Shown here piece after piece: positions 63,749 to 64,000 of a stretch of DNA of 64,000 nt (positions are counted from its first letter, which is position 1; every line of letters begins with the position of its first letter). Below the pieces are notes generated by a model, which was not told the origin of the DNA, did not search any database, and worked only from the letters and a program-made list of their open reading frames with translations. Location of the stretch: assembly GCF_011634775.1 (NCBI RefSeq), contig NZ_JAALXT010000005.1, positions 1 to 64,000 on the forward strand. Direction: 5' to 3'. Source of the DNA: Thalassoroseus pseudoceratinae. Its GTDB lineage: Bacteria; Planctomycetota; Planctomycetia; Planctomycetales; Planctomycetaceae. The position numbers and the translations under genes are program-made.

Positions 63749-64000
63749 ATGTCCGATGCCACAATGACCTTCACAGACGACAACTTCGAATCGGAAGTTT
63801 TGCAGTCCGATCAACCAGTCTTGGTCGACTTCTGGGCTCCATGGTGCGGACCGTGCAAACGTCTGGGTCCGACCATCGACGAATTGGCTGCTGACTACCA
63901 AGGCAAAGTCAAAGTCGGCAAAATGAACACCGACGAAAACATGCAGGTTCCTCAGTCGCTGGGTATCAGTGCGATCCCAACCGTATTGCTGTTCAAGAAT
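63749..64000 (+). CDS. trxA: Thioredoxin (3' partial)
   Basis: The ATG at 63749 gives 84 codons to the window end. The motif FWAPWCGPCKR is the thioredoxin active site, and the cis-Pro loop AIPTVLLF is present. The remaining C-terminal helix lies outside the window. It is the cytoplasmic disulfide reductant. Confidence 0.95.
   Translation, partial: MSDATMTFTDDNFESEVLQSDQPVLVDFWAPWCGPCKRLGPTIDELAADYQGKVKVGKMNTDENMQVPQSLGISAIPTVLLFKN

Overview
The window reads as a chromosome segment of a planctomycete (class Planctomycetia). The evidence is two DUF1559 pseudopilin-type proteins with an N-terminal methylation motif and an H-X9-DG tail, a DUF1549/DUF1553 cytochrome-type protein beside a PPC-domain protein, a hydrazine-synthase-alpha-like beta-propeller protein with a terminal CXXCH, a giant Calx-beta surface protein ending in a metzincin-like motif, and a Cys/Tyr-rich envelope-type protein. 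Codon third positions are moderately GC rich. I see no rRNA, tRNA, CRISPR array, transposase or phage gene. Genus cannot be fixed by reading alone.

Region 1 (1-7.2 kb) is the 3' part of a giant secreted adhesin-like gene, closed by a strong intrinsic terminator. Region 2 (7.4-18.1 kb) is a split Tad/Flp pilus locus. The plus-strand arm is two Flp-like prepilins with unusual Cys-bearing tails, then cpaB, cpaF, tadB and tadC. The minus-strand arm is a small lipoprotein, the CpaC secretin, a Gly/Phe-tailed lipoprotein and a TPR lipoprotein. A third, classical 59-residue Flp pilin at 17898-18077 is a short gene that is easily overlooked. A sigma-54-like site lies upstream of the first pilin. No prepilin peptidase, TadZ/CpaE or TadE/F is visible here.

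Region 3 (18.1-25 kb, minus strand) holds an XRE-cupin regulator coupled to a TlpA-like protein, a rhomboid protease, an esterase, an NDH-2-type flavoprotein fused to a cyclic-nucleotide-binding domain, and a one-TM protein. Region 4 (25.2-34.2 kb) has two pseudopilin-plus-lipoprotein pairs; one is followed by the HzsA-like cytochrome protein. Between them lie a kelch protein, glutathione peroxidase, a thioredoxin-like secreted protein and an HlyD-type adaptor. A DUF427 protein and a Tat-exported sugar isomerase-like protein follow.

Region 5 (35.3-40.1 kb) is a housekeeping run on the plus strand: rplY, pth, rpsF, ssb, rplI and dnaB, without rpsR. Region 6 (40.1-51 kb) has the PPC and DUF1549/1553 pair, then on the minus strand a HerA-like ATPase, a cREC-type receiver-like protein, ornithine carbamoyltransferase, a DegT-type aminotransferase and a PfkB sugar kinase. 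Region 7 (51-64 kb) has a secreted propeller-like protein, an RND efflux pair, a Csp-like copper-binding protein, an AhpD-like protein, a phytanoyl-CoA dioxygenase-like protein, a homocysteine methyltransferase-like protein, PolX, the Cys/Tyr-rich protein, and the start of trxA behind a near-perfect sigma-70 promoter.

The best candidates for something poorly described are the long-tailed, Cys-bearing Flp-like pilins, the pseudopilin/lipoprotein/cytochrome operon, the cREC protein beside the HerA-like ATPase, and the Tyr/Cys/Arg-Asp tripartite envelope protein.
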